From: Membranipora membranacea
Lineage: Eukaryota; Bryozoa; Gymnolaemata; Cheilostomatida; Membraniporidae
NCBI GenBank assembly: GCA_914767715.1
Contig: OU612070.1
Coordinates: forward strand, 12,541,501 to 12,605,500
Direction: 5' to 3'
DNA length: 64,000 nt
The notes under the pieces are model-generated. The model saw only the letters and a program-made list of their open reading frames with translations. It was not told where the DNA came from and searched no databases. Each line of letters starts with the position of its first letter. The first letter of the stretch is position 1. Positions 1-12,384 of the stretch are shown here, piece after piece. A program made the translations under genes and the position numbers.

Positions 1-3000
1 TAATCCTAACCCTTACAGAAATTGAATCCATTTCTGATCACCACTGTTTTTCTAAATTAGTACATACTCATCAACATTCCATGGAGCTTTTAGCAACAGT
101 TAGAAACTTTTTGTTGTCCATGAAGATATTCTAATGTAAAAGACCATCTTTGGAAAAGGGCACAAGATTGCTGTGATACATTCAACCTAACAAGGTATGT
201 GGAAGATGGTAGGATTTCACAGGAATATGGCACGTTTGGTATTGGTTTATGAAATGGTGGCTATAGCCAAATATTCCATACAATGAAATTCAAATAATCA
301 CCTTTATTTATGTGTAGCGAAAAGTAATTTAAGGGTTTTTGAACTTGTTTAAAGGAATTCTATTTCAACATAAAATTTTCCTATGAGCATTGAGCTGGAG
401 GTTTAAGCGCCTATGGACTATCATTAATATTGTCTTATTAATGCTTTCACATCCTTTATTTTGCATGACAATTGGCTCGTAATTTTCCGTGATTGAGATT
501 ATGTATGGATTTAAAGGTTTCCTACCCTGTTATGATAGGCTTAAAAATGAGAATGCGCATGCGGAACACTAACAAATGTAGGTAGATGTCACTGACACAC
601 GCAGACAAGTTCAACTGATTGTTCACACTGAAAGGTGAGAGAAATGGTCCATATTTTCCTGGGCCCTGCTCTTCGAAGAGTGCTTGAGATTTGAGTTGTA
701 GAAAGATGGATGTGTGAGGAGGGCCTCAGCACTTTGCGAGTTTATTGCATTTAATTCTGTTGGTTGAAAAGACATGAATATCAATCAGGTGTGTTTCAGA
801 TATCAGAATGACAGTGAACAGGAGAAAAGTACTATTTCAGGTCTCATCCACACACAAGTTTTGGGTGTGAAACTTTACTCTTGACATTTTGTTGGTATTT
901 TGTTTTCAGCCAGTCAGAAAACTGTTGGGGCATGTTTCAGTTAAAGATGTTAAGGTAAATGGCAAGTATATCAGTGTCTAAAGTTTTGCAACCATTTAAG
1001 TTCTGGTGTTGATAACTGCATCTCGAAATCAACTCCGTAAACAAAATTTTTAGATTTGTAAGATAGCCGTGATTGACTAAAATACCCATAGAAATGCTAA
1101 GCGAATCAACTTTCAAAATGGTCAGGAGATGCATGAGTGGCTACATTTAATAAATTTTCTTTAACCTTCAGAGTCTTAGAAATATAGAAATTTTGGAATT
1201 TTCACGTGTCTCCGGGATGAAGCTCAAAACATATGCACAGGTCATATTATGTACTTCTCTCCATCTAAGATGACGTGCCTATTCTGCTGTCATTACAGGC
1301 TTAAACGGCACAGTTTATTTAGATTTATTTGCATTATATTGAGATCTTTCCTTCTAGTGTTTGGGGAATAAGCTACCTCAAATGATTGTTAAAGTCTGGG
1401 ATTTTCAAGATGCATATTTTAGCATGACAATAATGAAACAACATTCCACATTAAAATGTTCGCCAAATGTTTAGTAAAAAGCTACACTTGTACTCATGAA
1501 TAAAGGTTGGCTGCAGTGCTGGGAGTGACGTATGTTCAAAGACAAAAAGGATATCCGAAAGAAAAGAAATAAATGGTATGTTGACCTGAAGTTCTTGCGC
1601 AGGGGCATGCAATCAATGTAAGATGAAATGAAAAATCTGAAAACAGAAAACAAGCAACGTTTGACTATGATAGAGTCAATTGAATGTTGCTGTTCCCTCT
1701 CACTCCCAGTGGTGATTTTATTCAAAATAACAGAATTTTGCTCCCTCAAAGTAAACAATCGTACATCCCCTGTGATTTTGACACAAAAATGTATACCGCC
1801 ATTGTCCATATACTTCATGACACATTTTTCACAATAATCAAGACATATTAATTGTGAAACCAGGGCCAATCGACCCTTAGGCAATATAACAGCTATGTAC
1901 ACGGTAGGGTAAGTGTTCATGTAAATGACCAAATTTAGGTAAACAATAAAATCTATTGAAATTTTTTTTATTATACAGCATGTCAAATCTAGTAACTATT
2001 GTTTGTCCTGGAAAGTTTGCTCAGACGTCAGGCTGTTCCGTGGAAATTGAGAATAGACCGAGCAGCATTGTTTGAGATCATCAAGATTAAAATTTGCAAT
2101 CTTCACACTTTGTCCTTTAATGCACCTGACTAACAGATTACGCCATGCACGTTCCTCAATTTCTTAGGGGGCGATTGACGTGACAGATGATTTCTATCTA
2201 TAATCCCTCTGGCTACGTAGTTAAGCTTTTGAGCACTGCGCATGTTATCATCATATTCAGAATTCTGATTAAATTCTAGTATTGATAACTGCATCTGGAA
2301 GTCTTAGAAATGTTGAGATCTATGAGACAACTGCAATCAATGACAGATCAAATTTAATTTCTACTGTATTGTCATCATCAGGAGATGCATATTGGTGACT
2401 ACATTTGACAAAATTTCTGCAATTGAGCCTTTAGAATAAACAGTGATTTCAGGATTGAAACACACTACTGAGCAAAAGTTTAAAACCTACGCACAGGTCA
2501 TATTATGTAGTTCTCTTCACCAATGATGAGCTTGCAAGGCTCAAAATGCAATTGTCTTCTAGAATTTGGGAACTTACTACAGCAGATGAGTGTTGCATGA
2601 TTTTCGCGAATTTGAAAAAATTTACATAATACAATGACAATAAAAAACACAGATTGCACCAAAAAAACAAACTGTATTATAAGTTTGTAGTATAAACTAC
2701 ACTAGCAGTCATTGAAAATGGCTTGCAAAAGTGTTTTGAGTGCTACATGTTCAATAAATAGAAGGGAATCCAATATGGAAGAAAGTAATGAGGAAAGGCA
2801 TGTCGTCCTTAAGTTCAAGCACGGGTACATTCGATATAATCTTAGAGGCAATGTCATGTCTGAAAGCAGGAAATAGGCAGTATTTGAAAAGGAGAGAGTC
2901 AATTAAAAGCAATATATATTATATATATAACTGATACTAGTGATATAATCCGAAAGGAGGTGGAGAGAGTATCTGGCTCAAAAGACAATCTTTCAACATC

Positions 3001-3350
3001 AACAAAATGCACCCACTTAATCTGGATCAATAACAAACATGGATGCAAGGAACAACACCACTCCTCATTGGGTATACCTAAACCAGTCTATCTGAGGGAA
3101 ACCATGATTGAAGAAAAGACTTTGCTTCAAGTCTGCGACAAAATGTTGTCCTGTCACATGATAAACAAAACCCTCAAATCACCAGATTTCAACATCAAAC
3201 ACCGGACACATAACAACAAGGTCAGGGAGGCGATCAACAAGCTAATTCTGCTCCTACCCTGATATAATCTGTCAGATTCAGTTTTGCCAAAACATATAGC
3301 GTGATTTAAAACTGAAGTCAAAGTCAAATCCCTATCAGAGAAATAAACTG
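1..3350. other. AT-rich stretch with no recognised gene
   Basis: I recognise no protein family, RNA gene or mobile element here. The longest open frame is on the minus strand at 1471-1986 (171 codons, listed separately). A 100-codon open frame on the plus strand at 2960-3262 is Lys/His/Thr-rich and has no family signature that I know. Short AT microsatellites occur near 2915-2935. This may be intergenic DNA or old, unrecognisable transposon sequence. Confidence 0.4.
1471..1986 (-). CDS. Hypothetical 171-codon open frame, unrecognised
   Basis: This is the longest non-transposon open frame in the first 6 kb. The middle of the translation (around CEKCVMKYMDNGGIHFCVK) has a Cys-x2-Cys pair and a mixed polar composition compatible with a real exon. 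The C-terminal third is Phe/Ser/Leu-rich, like translated non-coding AT-rich DNA. No strong start context or splice sites decide its limits. It could be one exon of an unknown gene or a transposon remnant, or it could be chance. A search for homologous exons in related genomes would decide. Confidence 0.15.
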   Translation of the reverse strand: MTCCIIKKISIDFIVYLNLVIYMNTYPTVYIAVILPKGRLALVSQLICLDYCEKCVMKYMDNGGIHFCVKITGDVRLFTLREQNSVILNKITTGSEREQQHSIDSIIVKRCLFSVFRFFISSYIDCMPLRKNFRSTYHLFLFFRISFLSLNIRHSQHCSQPLFMSTSVAFY

Positions 3351-3387
3351 AAAACAATTAAGCTTGTAATAGTTGGGAAATAGAAAC

Positions 3388-3495
3388 ATGGCTAGTGCTT
3401 ATGGTTTCTATGATCAATGCCAATTATGTGACTGTTATTACATGGGATCAGCCAACCACAGCTATGGATGTGGTCACCCAGCATCTCATCATTCA
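3388..3495 (+). CDS. Candidate first exon of a small Cys/His/Tyr-rich protein
   Basis: The exon begins with an ATG in strong context (AAACATGGC, A at -3 and G at +4). It runs for 36 codons to a consensus donor (GTAAGT at 3496). The peptide is unusually rich in Tyr, Cys and His (for example CQLCDCYYMG and YGCGHPASHH), which could bind metal. A pyrimidine-AG acceptor occurs at about 3732, followed by open sequence, and an AATAAA signal lies near 4026. The phase across this junction is ambiguous: the in-phase reading differs from the reading that keeps the same composition. I recognise no family. It may be a short secreted or metal-binding protein gene, or a coincidence of signals. Confidence 0.3.
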
Positions 3496-3732
3496 TGTAA
3501 GTCAACTGCAGGACAGGTTTCACAATATTATTATAGTAATACTAAACTTATAAGTATGTTATTCTGTATGTATGATCGAGGAGTAACTGGTCATCCTTGG
3601 TAGTCACTAGTATGTAGCACTGCCAAGGTTTCCGGTCTTGAGGCAATTACGAATAGTATATGTCACATGATCAGTCTATTTATGGTGCGAGTTGTGCTCA
3701 CCTGTCTGAAATAAGAATTCTTTATTGGCAGT

Positions 3733-3900
3733 TCCGGTCAACCAAATCCGCCACTCAAAAAAGAAACAAGTATGCTTTGCAACCAAAACCACCATGATTA
3801 CAGGCACAGGGGATATAATGTTGGAAAAATTGGCGGTTTTGCTCAACCGTACCCAAGTGATAAAAAAGGTGTCGCAAAGCTGAAGCTATACTTCAAGTGA
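3733..3900 (+). CDS. Candidate second exon of the small Cys/His-rich gene
   Basis: This open stretch follows a pyrimidine-rich AG acceptor. In one frame it encodes a basic, Tyr/His/Gly-containing peptide (including NHHDYRHRGYNVGKIGG) ending at a TGA at about 3900. The composition resembles the upstream exon at 3388-3495, but the simplest splice puts that exon in a different frame, so either an unseen exon or another donor would be needed. An AATAAA about 125 bp after the stop could be its poly(A) signal. Confidence 0.22.
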   Translation, partial: SGQPNPPLKKETSMLCNQNHHDYRHRGYNVGKIGGFAQPYPSDKKGVAKLKLYFK

Positions 3901-4049
3901 ATACCTCCGTTTACGTACCCCTAATTCCTTGCTAATTTTATCAACATTGTGTCACATCGTCACTCACTAAAAATCTCCATACACCCATAAGTGGAAAATT
4001 TTAGAACCATATGTGCCCTATATTGAAATAAATTTATTTGCTCAGCTTG

Positions 4050-5960
4050 TTTGTAAATCTGTGCAAACGAAACCAAATTTTTTTATCGATTAGGAAGACT
4101 TTCCTCTTTTTTTACTACACGTTTGAGATACTTTATTATAGTGCACTCTATCTGAAGTATCACAAGGAATGTATTGCTTTGTTATCATGGATTTAAATTT
4201 GCATCAGCCAAGTCAACGAGATTAGGTTTTACTTAATAATAACAGCACTATTAATATAGTAATGGTCCAAGTAATATGTTACATGAGAACTGTAAGAATA
4301 ATACGAAAAATATATTTCATACATCAATAACATTGATTGAGAATATATATAGTGCGCGCTTTATAATTCATTGTTTGGCAGTGTCTCACTCGTTTCTGCC
4401 ATCAACACTCAATAGCTCGCGCGATCAAAAGTCTGAACCATATTATTTTGGAAAAATACCTCTTGTGATAACAGAAATGTCCCTTTCATATCCTCAAAAG
4501 CATGAATATAAAATATAGTTTAAAGAGTTTAAAATAAAACTACACTCAGACATATCCCCTTAAGGTGATAATAAGCTATAGCAGTGTAGGAAAGATTCGA
4601 ATCAGTGCAATAATCTTTAATGTCACCTGAGCCATACTTGTTCAAAATAATTTGTTATGATGATGGATCAATTTCTTATATTCGGCCGTATCGCAGCTTG
4701 GGAATTCACCCAACAGGTGATCTGTTCAGCAATATAAAGAAATGTACCATACAAACATATCCAGGAAATCGGTTTGAAACTTGAATTTTAAATCTTCCAC
4801 AGAGATATTTCTAGAGATTCAAGCCAACACATAATTATTTTAAGTCCACGGAGTATCCATATCGATTTTAAAGGTAAAATTGGCCCAAACTGAACTGGTA
4901 GTATTTGTTTATTGCTATTGAAAGCACCAACATAAAAACATCTTACAAAGTGGGAAAATTTTCTATATCTCGTGTATAATTGGTGACTCAAAAAAGGTAT
5001 CAGCGTTGTAGCTCCTATTAGTGACACACAAAAGAAAATATAAAATTCTCACAAACTCCATATACGGTATGCGTATAAAACATTGATTTCAGTCAAATAC
5101 TACAAAGAATGACATGGTCCCACCATGTTACATTCATAATTTGAAAACATTATAGTTTCGAAGCCCGGCAATAGATGGAAGATAGGCATCGGAACAAGCC
5201 AATATTTTTTCACTCACTTTATGATTTATGAGGGCAGCCATTTTGGCCTGTTAAAAATAATTATTTGAATACTGAGCGTTCTTTTTAATGTACAATAGCT
5301 CACAAATATTATATATAAGTTAAAATACAATATTTTTGTATGTGTAGAGTTACAAAAGGGGAGGGGGTTGCAGATTTTGAAGGCCAGAATCCTATCATTA
5401 ATTTTGACGGGCTCTGCTCCAATACATAACAAGATATATAACTGTATGCTAATAAGATAACTTTCATTCAGGGACTTTTAGAATATCAAGGAAAATTTAG
5501 CCGTCCAATGTCGGGAATGTATAGACAGTAGAGCAAGTCAAAGCCAGCTTATTCATAAGTTTTGCAAATTTTGTTATCATTGACATGTACCTATTGATGA
5601 GGTTAAATGATTGAGAGCATTTTAACAGCAATTGTTGATCTTCTCTTCCTCCTCCCTTACTGTACATTACAAAAATTCAGTCCAAATGAAGAACATATAG
5701 CCTTCCTACCTATACAACTGGCAATGACTATATGGTTAAAGTGATAGAACAGCTCAGAACAACAGAACAACAAACATCATCAATTTACGTCTTGGTACCA
5801 TCCGAGAGAGGGCATGATGATATAAAATGAATCTCAGCATATTTTGTTAGCATTTTGAGTTCAGATGATGTTTATATTGCTATGAAACCATGTGAACTAT
5901 AATTTGCTGAAACTGGTTTGATTTCTCACCATTCCTGTGACATGCAAGCCAGAGGTGCGA
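4050..5960. other. Non-coding AT-rich intergenic stretch
   Basis: I see no recognised coding exon, RNA gene or repeat with clear ends here. The open frames present are short, and their translations look like random AT-rich sequence. The stretch leads into the promoter region of the GTPase-like gene. Confidence 0.4.
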
Positions 5961-5971
5961 AAATTTATTGG

Positions 5972-5977
5972 TATAAA
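5972..5977 (+). promoter_or_regulatory. TATA-like box upstream of the GTPase-like gene
   Basis: The sequence TATAAA lies 78 bp before the proposed ATG at 6055. That is a reasonable distance if transcription starts about 25-30 bp downstream of the box and leaves a 5' leader of about 50 nt. The region is AT-rich, so a chance match is quite possible. Confidence 0.25.
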
Positions 5978-6054
5978 TTTGGCTAGCATTTGAAAATCTA
6001 ATCATTATTAACTCAGCATCAGTTCTAACAGTGACTGATCTAACTCATACAGAA

Positions 6055-7171
6055 ATGGATTTCACAAAGAGAGTTTTGATACTCGGTGCAAAGAGCTGCG
6101 GAAAATCAGCATTGATTGCTCAGCTCACTAAAGAGGAGGCAGTCACAAAGATCACAAAGCTTAACGAGAGTTATCAAGAATCCAAAGTGACAGCTAAATA
6201 TATGGGTATGTTTACTTTCTGATCATTAACCAAATAATAAGTATGAAGTAAGAAAAAATAGCATTCAAATTTATTCAAAAATCTAGCTTTTTTAATCTTC
6301 AAATCTCATGATAATATATGTGTAATGGCTCTTTGAAGTTCTTTGCTTTTATTTATAAGCTTTCTTTGCAGGTCACCCTAGCAAACTGCATCTATTTGAG
6401 ACAGAAAATGAAGGAGTGCATTTTATGGCTAAGACTTCTGTAATCATGGTGCTTTTTGACAGCAGATCTCATAAATCTCAAAAAGAATCAACCAGAATAT
6501 TCAGAAATATTCTCAAAATCCCACAAGGTGAGCACCATTTATCCTCCTTTCCTCAAAATGCTCCCTTTCATGTAAAATAAAGAATGTGTGGAACATGAAA
6601 TAACAAGTTACTATCCAAAGCTATTCCAAAATAAATTATTTGAATACAACATATTGAATGAGTTGGCATGTAGTTTGCATTAATTGCACCATGACAAATA
6701 TTAATTACAATTTTTATTCTATTTATAGTTTCAATACAAAACATACCAATCATTTTGGTCTTTACCAAATGCCACGATGACTCAGCCACAAAAGAATTTG
6801 ATACAGACCAAGACTTCTGCCTTTTATCAACGAACGCTGAAACTAAACTCGGTGTGGATGAGCTTAAACTCAAAATTTTCCGAATGGCATTTCCCCAACT
6901 TCACCACAAACCCTCAAGTCAACCTTGGCTGATATCAATGTTTAATGAAGCAGTGGAGTCAGTTAAAGCTACAGCTTTGAACACTGTCCTGAAGCTTAAC
7001 ACCAACAATGTCGAACAACACACTTTCGTAGTTCCAAACGGCCCCTTTCAGCTGATTAACCTGCCAATGCAAAGCTCAGTCACAATGAGTTCTATGTTTC
7101 GGCTGGACAAAGTCCAAGAGCAGTTCACTGCACATAAAAGGATCAAGCGCTTCTTTAGCAGCCCTGCTTAA
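6055..7171 (+). CDS. Divergent small GTPase-like protein, 3 exons, 249 aa
   Basis: Exons are 6055-6205, 6372-6527 and 6729-7171. Donors GTATGT and GTGAGC and both AG acceptors are good, and the joined length is exactly 750 nt with no stops. I chose the ATG at 6055 (G at -3, G at +4) because the open frame only extends upstream through a GTG. Residues 11-18 form a Walker A motif, GAKSCGKS, after a hydrophobic beta strand, as in Ras/Rab/Arf GTPases. The usual DxxG of switch II is replaced by ETEN (60-63). The NKxD position reads TKCH (115-118) after a strand IPIILVF, and the SA(K) loop reads STNA (136-139). The fold is probably that of a small GTPase with altered guanine specificity or weak hydrolysis. 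A 70-residue extension follows the G domain and ends in HKRIKRFF (238-245), which resembles a non-canonical PCNA-binding PIP box. Pseudo-GTPases such as CENP-M or RABL/IFT22-like proteins are alternatives; none matches well enough to name it. Confidence 0.82.
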
Positions 7172-7347
7172 ATGATATTCTAAAGTAGTTTGTTTGCTCA
7201 ATACAAGTTTTTGTTATAGCAATTATTTTTTGTTTTTGTTGAAAATTTATTCACATTGTTGCTTGTATTGTTCCTCTCCTATTTAATAATACGAAAATAA
7301 TGAAAAGATTTGCTCATAATATTTCTATGCATTGAATTGCATCTTAT

Positions 7348-7353
7348 AATAAA
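7348..7353 (+). promoter_or_regulatory. Poly(A) signal of the GTPase-like gene
   Basis: AATAAA lies about 180 bp after the stop codon at 7171, a normal 3' UTR length. It is the first canonical signal after the stop on this strand. Confidence 0.45.
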
Positions 7354-7399
7354 GCTGTTGATAATCTTCAAAACAACGTTTTTTAGCTTTCTCCTACCC

Positions 7400-10300
7400 G
7401 ACAACTGAGGACTCGTCACACATTCTGCAGAACATGGTGCAAAAAGAGTGTGGTGCTCTCAACTAGCACATTTATTTTCTTTATAGTAGATATTAAGCAT
7501 TCTTAGACCCTGTCAAGCTACAATCCAAGTTGCAAATGTGCGATTCTCTTTGAAGTCTGTGTTGAAAGAACATATTCTATAAGCTCTAAAGCAAAGGCCC
7601 CTCTTGCTGTTGTACGGGCAAACCATGGAAAAACTGAGATCTTCGTTGTATCAGGTTTAACCTAACTGTCACTACTTTAAAATTAAAAAAATTTGATCAT
7701 CATCATATCTGTGAGTTTATTATAATAACATATTCATAGTAAGTATAGCTGCGGAATGCAGGCCCTCATTGATTGTATGAGAGCGTGGGCTATGCTTGCT
7801 CACCGGGCTATGGGCCACTAATTATTGTCAGTTGTATTTCGGGCTTTAATTGTTGCACTGTGCATGCACACAGCTTGTGACAGGCATTATTATTAAAATT
7901 TACTGACTTACGGGAACCCTTGGAGAACAGTAGCTGTTTCCATACCACAAATATGGCATCAGCAGAAAAGCAATTTACATATGTATTTATTTCAATAAAA
8001 CTGTTAACTTTAATCGCAGCAAAGGTCAAAGAGGTATGTTTAAAGCAAATGTATTTTCCTTTTGCATCATGGTTTTTTGGTATCAATTGTTATTGTTATG
8101 AAAAATTTCTATAGACATTGAATATCCAATCTATTTTCGCATCATCAAAATTACAACCGATGCTGAAGCCGCAGAAAAGAGGCTATAAGATAAAAGCACT
8201 CAGCTTCATCTTCTTTGATATAAATTAAATAACTGCACCTATCACCACATCGAAAACTACATCGCATGTATGTAGTTTTGAAAGTTTGGTCTAACTTGGA
8301 GTTATGCTTTCACAGTTCTATTATGCAAGTGTCAAAGATAGGATTATAATTGCAAGGATCTGCTAAGACAACTAAACCATTGTCAATTATTGTATGTACA
8401 TGTAATATCAATTGTAGGAATAAGGGTATGACTAAAATTGATAGCCTAATATAATTGAGCAAATTATGAACAAGTAAAAATGGAAGGAGGTATGGTGCAG
8501 CATATATGTGATATACTGAATTCGAAGATTGATGAGACTCAGATAGTATCATGGTCTATAAATTTCCTATAGCCTATGATTACATGTAATCATAATTATA
8601 ATATATATACATATAGCATTCAGACGGCGGGACGCTGCTGTAGCGAACTGATGCAACATCCTAAATATGGATGGCTATCAGTGCAACCAGCACTTCCAGC
8701 TCTTCAATAGAAGACAAATACAGATATATCGCAACCCTGACAACTACTGATGGCCATCTGTGACTCGACAGCGCTGGCAAATCGGCCACTGATGCATGCG
8801 TTGGCAAGATGCACCACATCACCGGACTATGGCTTCCATCAGCATGCTAAAAAAAGCACCTGCTGCGCAACCAATTCAAGCGCTACAAAACAATCGACAG
8901 CCAAACAAAAATCTTCGGGAAAATAATAAACCGGCTAACTGTAGACATCCACCTATGTCCGATTGACCCTTCACCTCAGTGAACCCTGCTGACCCAGCGA
9001 CTGGCATGCATGACTGGAACTTCCGGCCAAAGCAACAGAGAATCTTCACAGGTGTTTGCCTCACCATTCCATTTGTCCCAGTGTTCATGTCAAAGCAATA
9101 CACCAATGACAAGTAATTTAAATTTTCACATGTCCAAGGACTACCCTTTGGCAGTTTGAAAAAAATCAATCTTATGACCACAAGGTGAAAAAGATGCCAT
9201 TACAAATTTCATTTTCCTGAAAGATGCAAAAGTAGTAATGCCAATATTCATGTTGGTTCACAGTTAAGTGATGATAATACTTTTATATGGTCATGGCTAA
9301 CTGATGGCACTATGGTTGGTTATCCCTGAAATCTCTGTTACGTATCAACATTCATTAATTTGCAGTGGTGCCTAATCCATGTATATTTACAAGTTAGAAG
9401 CAGTAAAAATTTTCATTAATAATATCTAATTGGAACTTGCAGTAGACAATTAATCCTTTAATTACAGAATCAAACAATTAACAATCAGCAAGAATTCATG
9501 GCGCGGCAGACAGCCGCAATTTGGTTTCATTGTTTCGGGTGTAATAATCCAAATAAATCTGAATAATAAACAAAACTAAACTAAAACCAGTGTAACCAGA
9601 TTCAACCTTGTGAATTTAATGAATTCGCCAAAGAATTAGGCCTCATTTAACTTTGGCAAATTTAATCTCAATGCACAGTATCGAGATGAGTGAATTTCAT
9701 GGAAGGAATTTTGTTATTACACAATTGGAGCAGGGCTTTTGCTTAACAATACCTACATATTGCCATGCCAGAAGAAGATTTGGTGCTTCTTTTCATCATC
9801 ATAATATGTTTTCTCCTCCCACAATAAACTGCCAGCTTCTCGCTGAGCAATTATTGATAAACTGAACTTGCATTGGTACATAAATTTACTCTATATCTAG
9901 AGGAAATTGTCTCAATCCATATTGAATTAGGCCGGTATTGCACTGTACAAACTGTCTGACAATGTTTGTGGTTTTGCTTGTACCCTTGTTCAACAATTGT
10001 TCAGCATACCTAGCTTAACTTGTTTTGTTTTGACAATTATCTACACAGTCCTCTAAGGTACCTGTCAACCTTGTGACTTTCATCCTGTCCATGACTTACA
10101 GGTCAATGGTGATAATTTCTGGTCCCAGATAAGAGAGAAAACAGCAATACAATAATTTGCGCTTACTGCTGCTACTCTAAAAAGAAGTTTAGAGCAGGCG
10201 ACCTTCAGCGTCCGTCTAAACACTCTCAATGATGTTCAGATTGTCAGAGGAAAATAATAAGTCCTATTTCTTCAGGCAAGCAAGCTTGAAGATAAAATCA

Positions 10301-10650
10301 TAATATATGGGCTTTCAAATCTTTGATGTGTGATTACTGCTAAGACAACAAGTGCGAGTATTGCATGGGCAAGATTTCGTGACATTTAAGAAAGTTTCTG
10401 GTGGTGTTGCAATCTTATTTTGCTGCACAATGCATAGCATTTTTTCAGAGGGATTCTGCATTGAATTATTGCCAGCAGTCCTACCGCCAACCACACATGA
10501 TAAATTATAATTATAATAATAAACGTACCTAGTATATCAACTCCTCAGTGATTTATACTTCTCACCCACTTTCCGTGTTATCTCCCCCTACTTCGAACGT
10601 AATTTGCCTTCAACTCTGCAAAAATTCAACTAGCTTCCCAATCCCATAAA
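7400..10650. other. Stretch without a recognised gene
   Basis: I found no family-level coding match. A less AT-rich segment at about 8615-9110 differs in composition from its flanks (for example CGGCGGGACGCTGC) and has open frames on both strands up to about 100 codons, none recognised; it may be an old transposon insert. A short palindrome, TGATTACATGTAATCA, lies near 8576-8591. A 64-codon plus-strand frame at 7920-8114 is hydrophobic and probably not coding. Confidence 0.35.
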
Positions 10651-10716
10651 CCTGCAAATACATCACTCTTGGTTATATACTGTTATATCATACATTTTAT
10701 CACACCGAAGAATGTG

Positions 10717-11170
10717 AATGGGGTGATAAAAAGATATGCTATCAGTGAGGTGTTATATCAACCTGCTGCTGTCACACCAATATCTAGACGGGGTAAAAGG
10801 AAGATACACATCGAAGGCATAGAGATTGATTTATCAGCAATATTCCCACTGGACCAGGCCCTCAAATCTCTAACAAGAGAGAAGATCTCAGCCGGAATCA
10901 TAGATTTTGAGCAGCCGATCGTTCCAGTTACTTTGAGCTATAAAGCTCATCTTGAAAGGGAAGATAGAAACAGTCGTCGTCACATTGTATGGAACGGCAT
11001 ACCCTCTGCAAACCATTATGGATAAGACTCTCCGCGATCATAGCAAAGATGGTTTCCTGCGTAGACCTTACCCCGATGACTACAATATCAGTACAGTCCT
11101 CTCTGAGCTGGCCGCTAAAGGTAAGCCACAACATATAGAGATTAACCTTCAAGTAAAACATACACAATAA
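10717..11170 (+). pseudogene. Module 1 of an unknown multi-exon mobile protein family (copy 1)
   Basis: The open frame runs to about 10960. It then continues in a second frame (about 10952-11170), implying one frameshift or an unseen splice. The translation contains a basic RRGKRKIHIEGIEI segment, then FPLDQALKSLT, then QPIVPVTL, and in the second frame LYGTAYPLQTIMDKTL. The same elements in the same order occur at 57938-58593 (RRAKRKLDIDGNEV, TPIVPVSV, LYGRTYSMQQIMNQTL). The two copies are therefore diverged members of one repeated protein family. I know of broadly similar unnamed proteins in repetitive DNA of invertebrate genomes but cannot name a domain. Exons on the same strand at 13.0-15.6 kb probably belong to the same unit. 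Confidence 0.55.
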
Positions 11171-11894
11171 GTTTGTCACATCTGTTACAAGAGCTGAAGG
11201 AAATCTTCAAATTACTCATGCCAAACAGGTATTGAATATTAGCACAATACCTTACTCAACAGTTTCGTTATTAGTGAAGGCATTATTGTAATGGTGGAAT
11301 GTTAACTTATGTTGGATTACTGGTAAATTTCCTAGTATAGGGTAATGTGATAATCCCATCAAAACCCAGCAATCTCAAATTTTTTTCTGGTATAAGACTG
11401 GCACAAGACCATAAGTCAGATGACATTAAGAATGGATTAGGTAGAGCAGTAGCCACAATGTGCATATTTGACAACAAAATTGGGCCCCAATGGTCTTACA
11501 GAATCTAATGGTGTTTTTCCACACAAAATAAGCTAACTGCATTGATTCTTATCTCATCCACAGTAGACAAAACTTTTTGATATTTTACAAGATAAGGGCA
11601 GAGAGGAGAACCTATGTCTATCAATCCAGTGTAACTATAATTTAGATTCTGATGCTAGTATACTCTCTCACAACAGTATTTTGTTTGCAGGCAATATCAT
11701 CACCGAAACCTGTCCGGGGCAAAGTCACACAAGACATACCAGAAATACAAGCAATGAACTAAAGGTTTAGTTCATTGATACAAGGTAGGTCAACCTTATC
11801 ATAAGGTAGCGCTGTTTGCAGCTTTAGATCAAATCCTTCTATCTGTGCGAGAATCAATGGATGAAAATCCTTACTCAAGAGTGGATGGATGAGT

Positions 11895-11930
11895 AGGTGG
11901 GTGGGTGGGTGGGTGGGTGGGTGGACGGGC
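11895..11930 (+). repeat. (GGGT)n microsatellite
   Basis: About eight near-perfect GGTG/GGGT units follow a degenerate GGATG stretch. The plus strand has many runs of three G, so it could form a G-quadruplex. It is the most G-skewed short tract in this part of the window. Confidence 0.85.
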
Positions 11931-12128
11931 GAGTGGGTGATTGGTGGAAGCAGCGCAGCTTTTTATCATCCAAGTTGCCTTGGTTGACATAACAATTTAT
12001 TTTGTCTGTGTAGTCAACTGGCTTTCAGTTCATGTGACTTTCATAAAAGTTTTAATTTATTTGTAGACAATAAGCACGAGATCAACGGCTTCCATGCTCG
12101 CTGATCACTGATAAGACTGACAGTACAT

Positions 12129-12300
12129 TTGGGAGAAGGTGAGGAATGTGACCGCAACGATCTTATATATGCCAGGATACTCAGACTACTCGACAATCTA
12201 TGCCATATACAGGACCTTGCCTATGCACCTGAAGCTAGAAGGACAACTAAAAACATATATGCTATGTTCAACCTGACATATATATTCTTCCTCGATTACA
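12129..12300 (+). CDS. Possible exon within the unknown family, unrecognised
   Basis: An open frame encodes a well-mixed peptide rich in Leu, Arg and Tyr (for example DRNDLIYARILRLLDNL), ending near a possible donor in GAAGGTATGT at about 12304. It lies between module 1 (10.7-11.2 kb) and the exons from 13.0 kb on the same strand, so it may be part of the same unit. Against this, the immediately following sequence is a LINE tail, so it could instead belong to that LINE. Confidence 0.25.
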
Positions 12301-12384
12301 GGAAGGTATGTTGTACAAAAATACATATGCACATATATCATGTCAACCTCACTTGCCGATCAAAGTCATTGAGATGTCAAGGAT

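Noticed and set aside
6568-6873. 101-codon minus-strand frame
   Set aside because: It is antisense to exon 3 and intron 2 of the GTPase-like gene.
8876-9181. 101-codon minus-strand open frame in a less AT-rich segment
   Set aside because: No start context, no motif and no homologous copy in the window. Only the compositional change was recorded.
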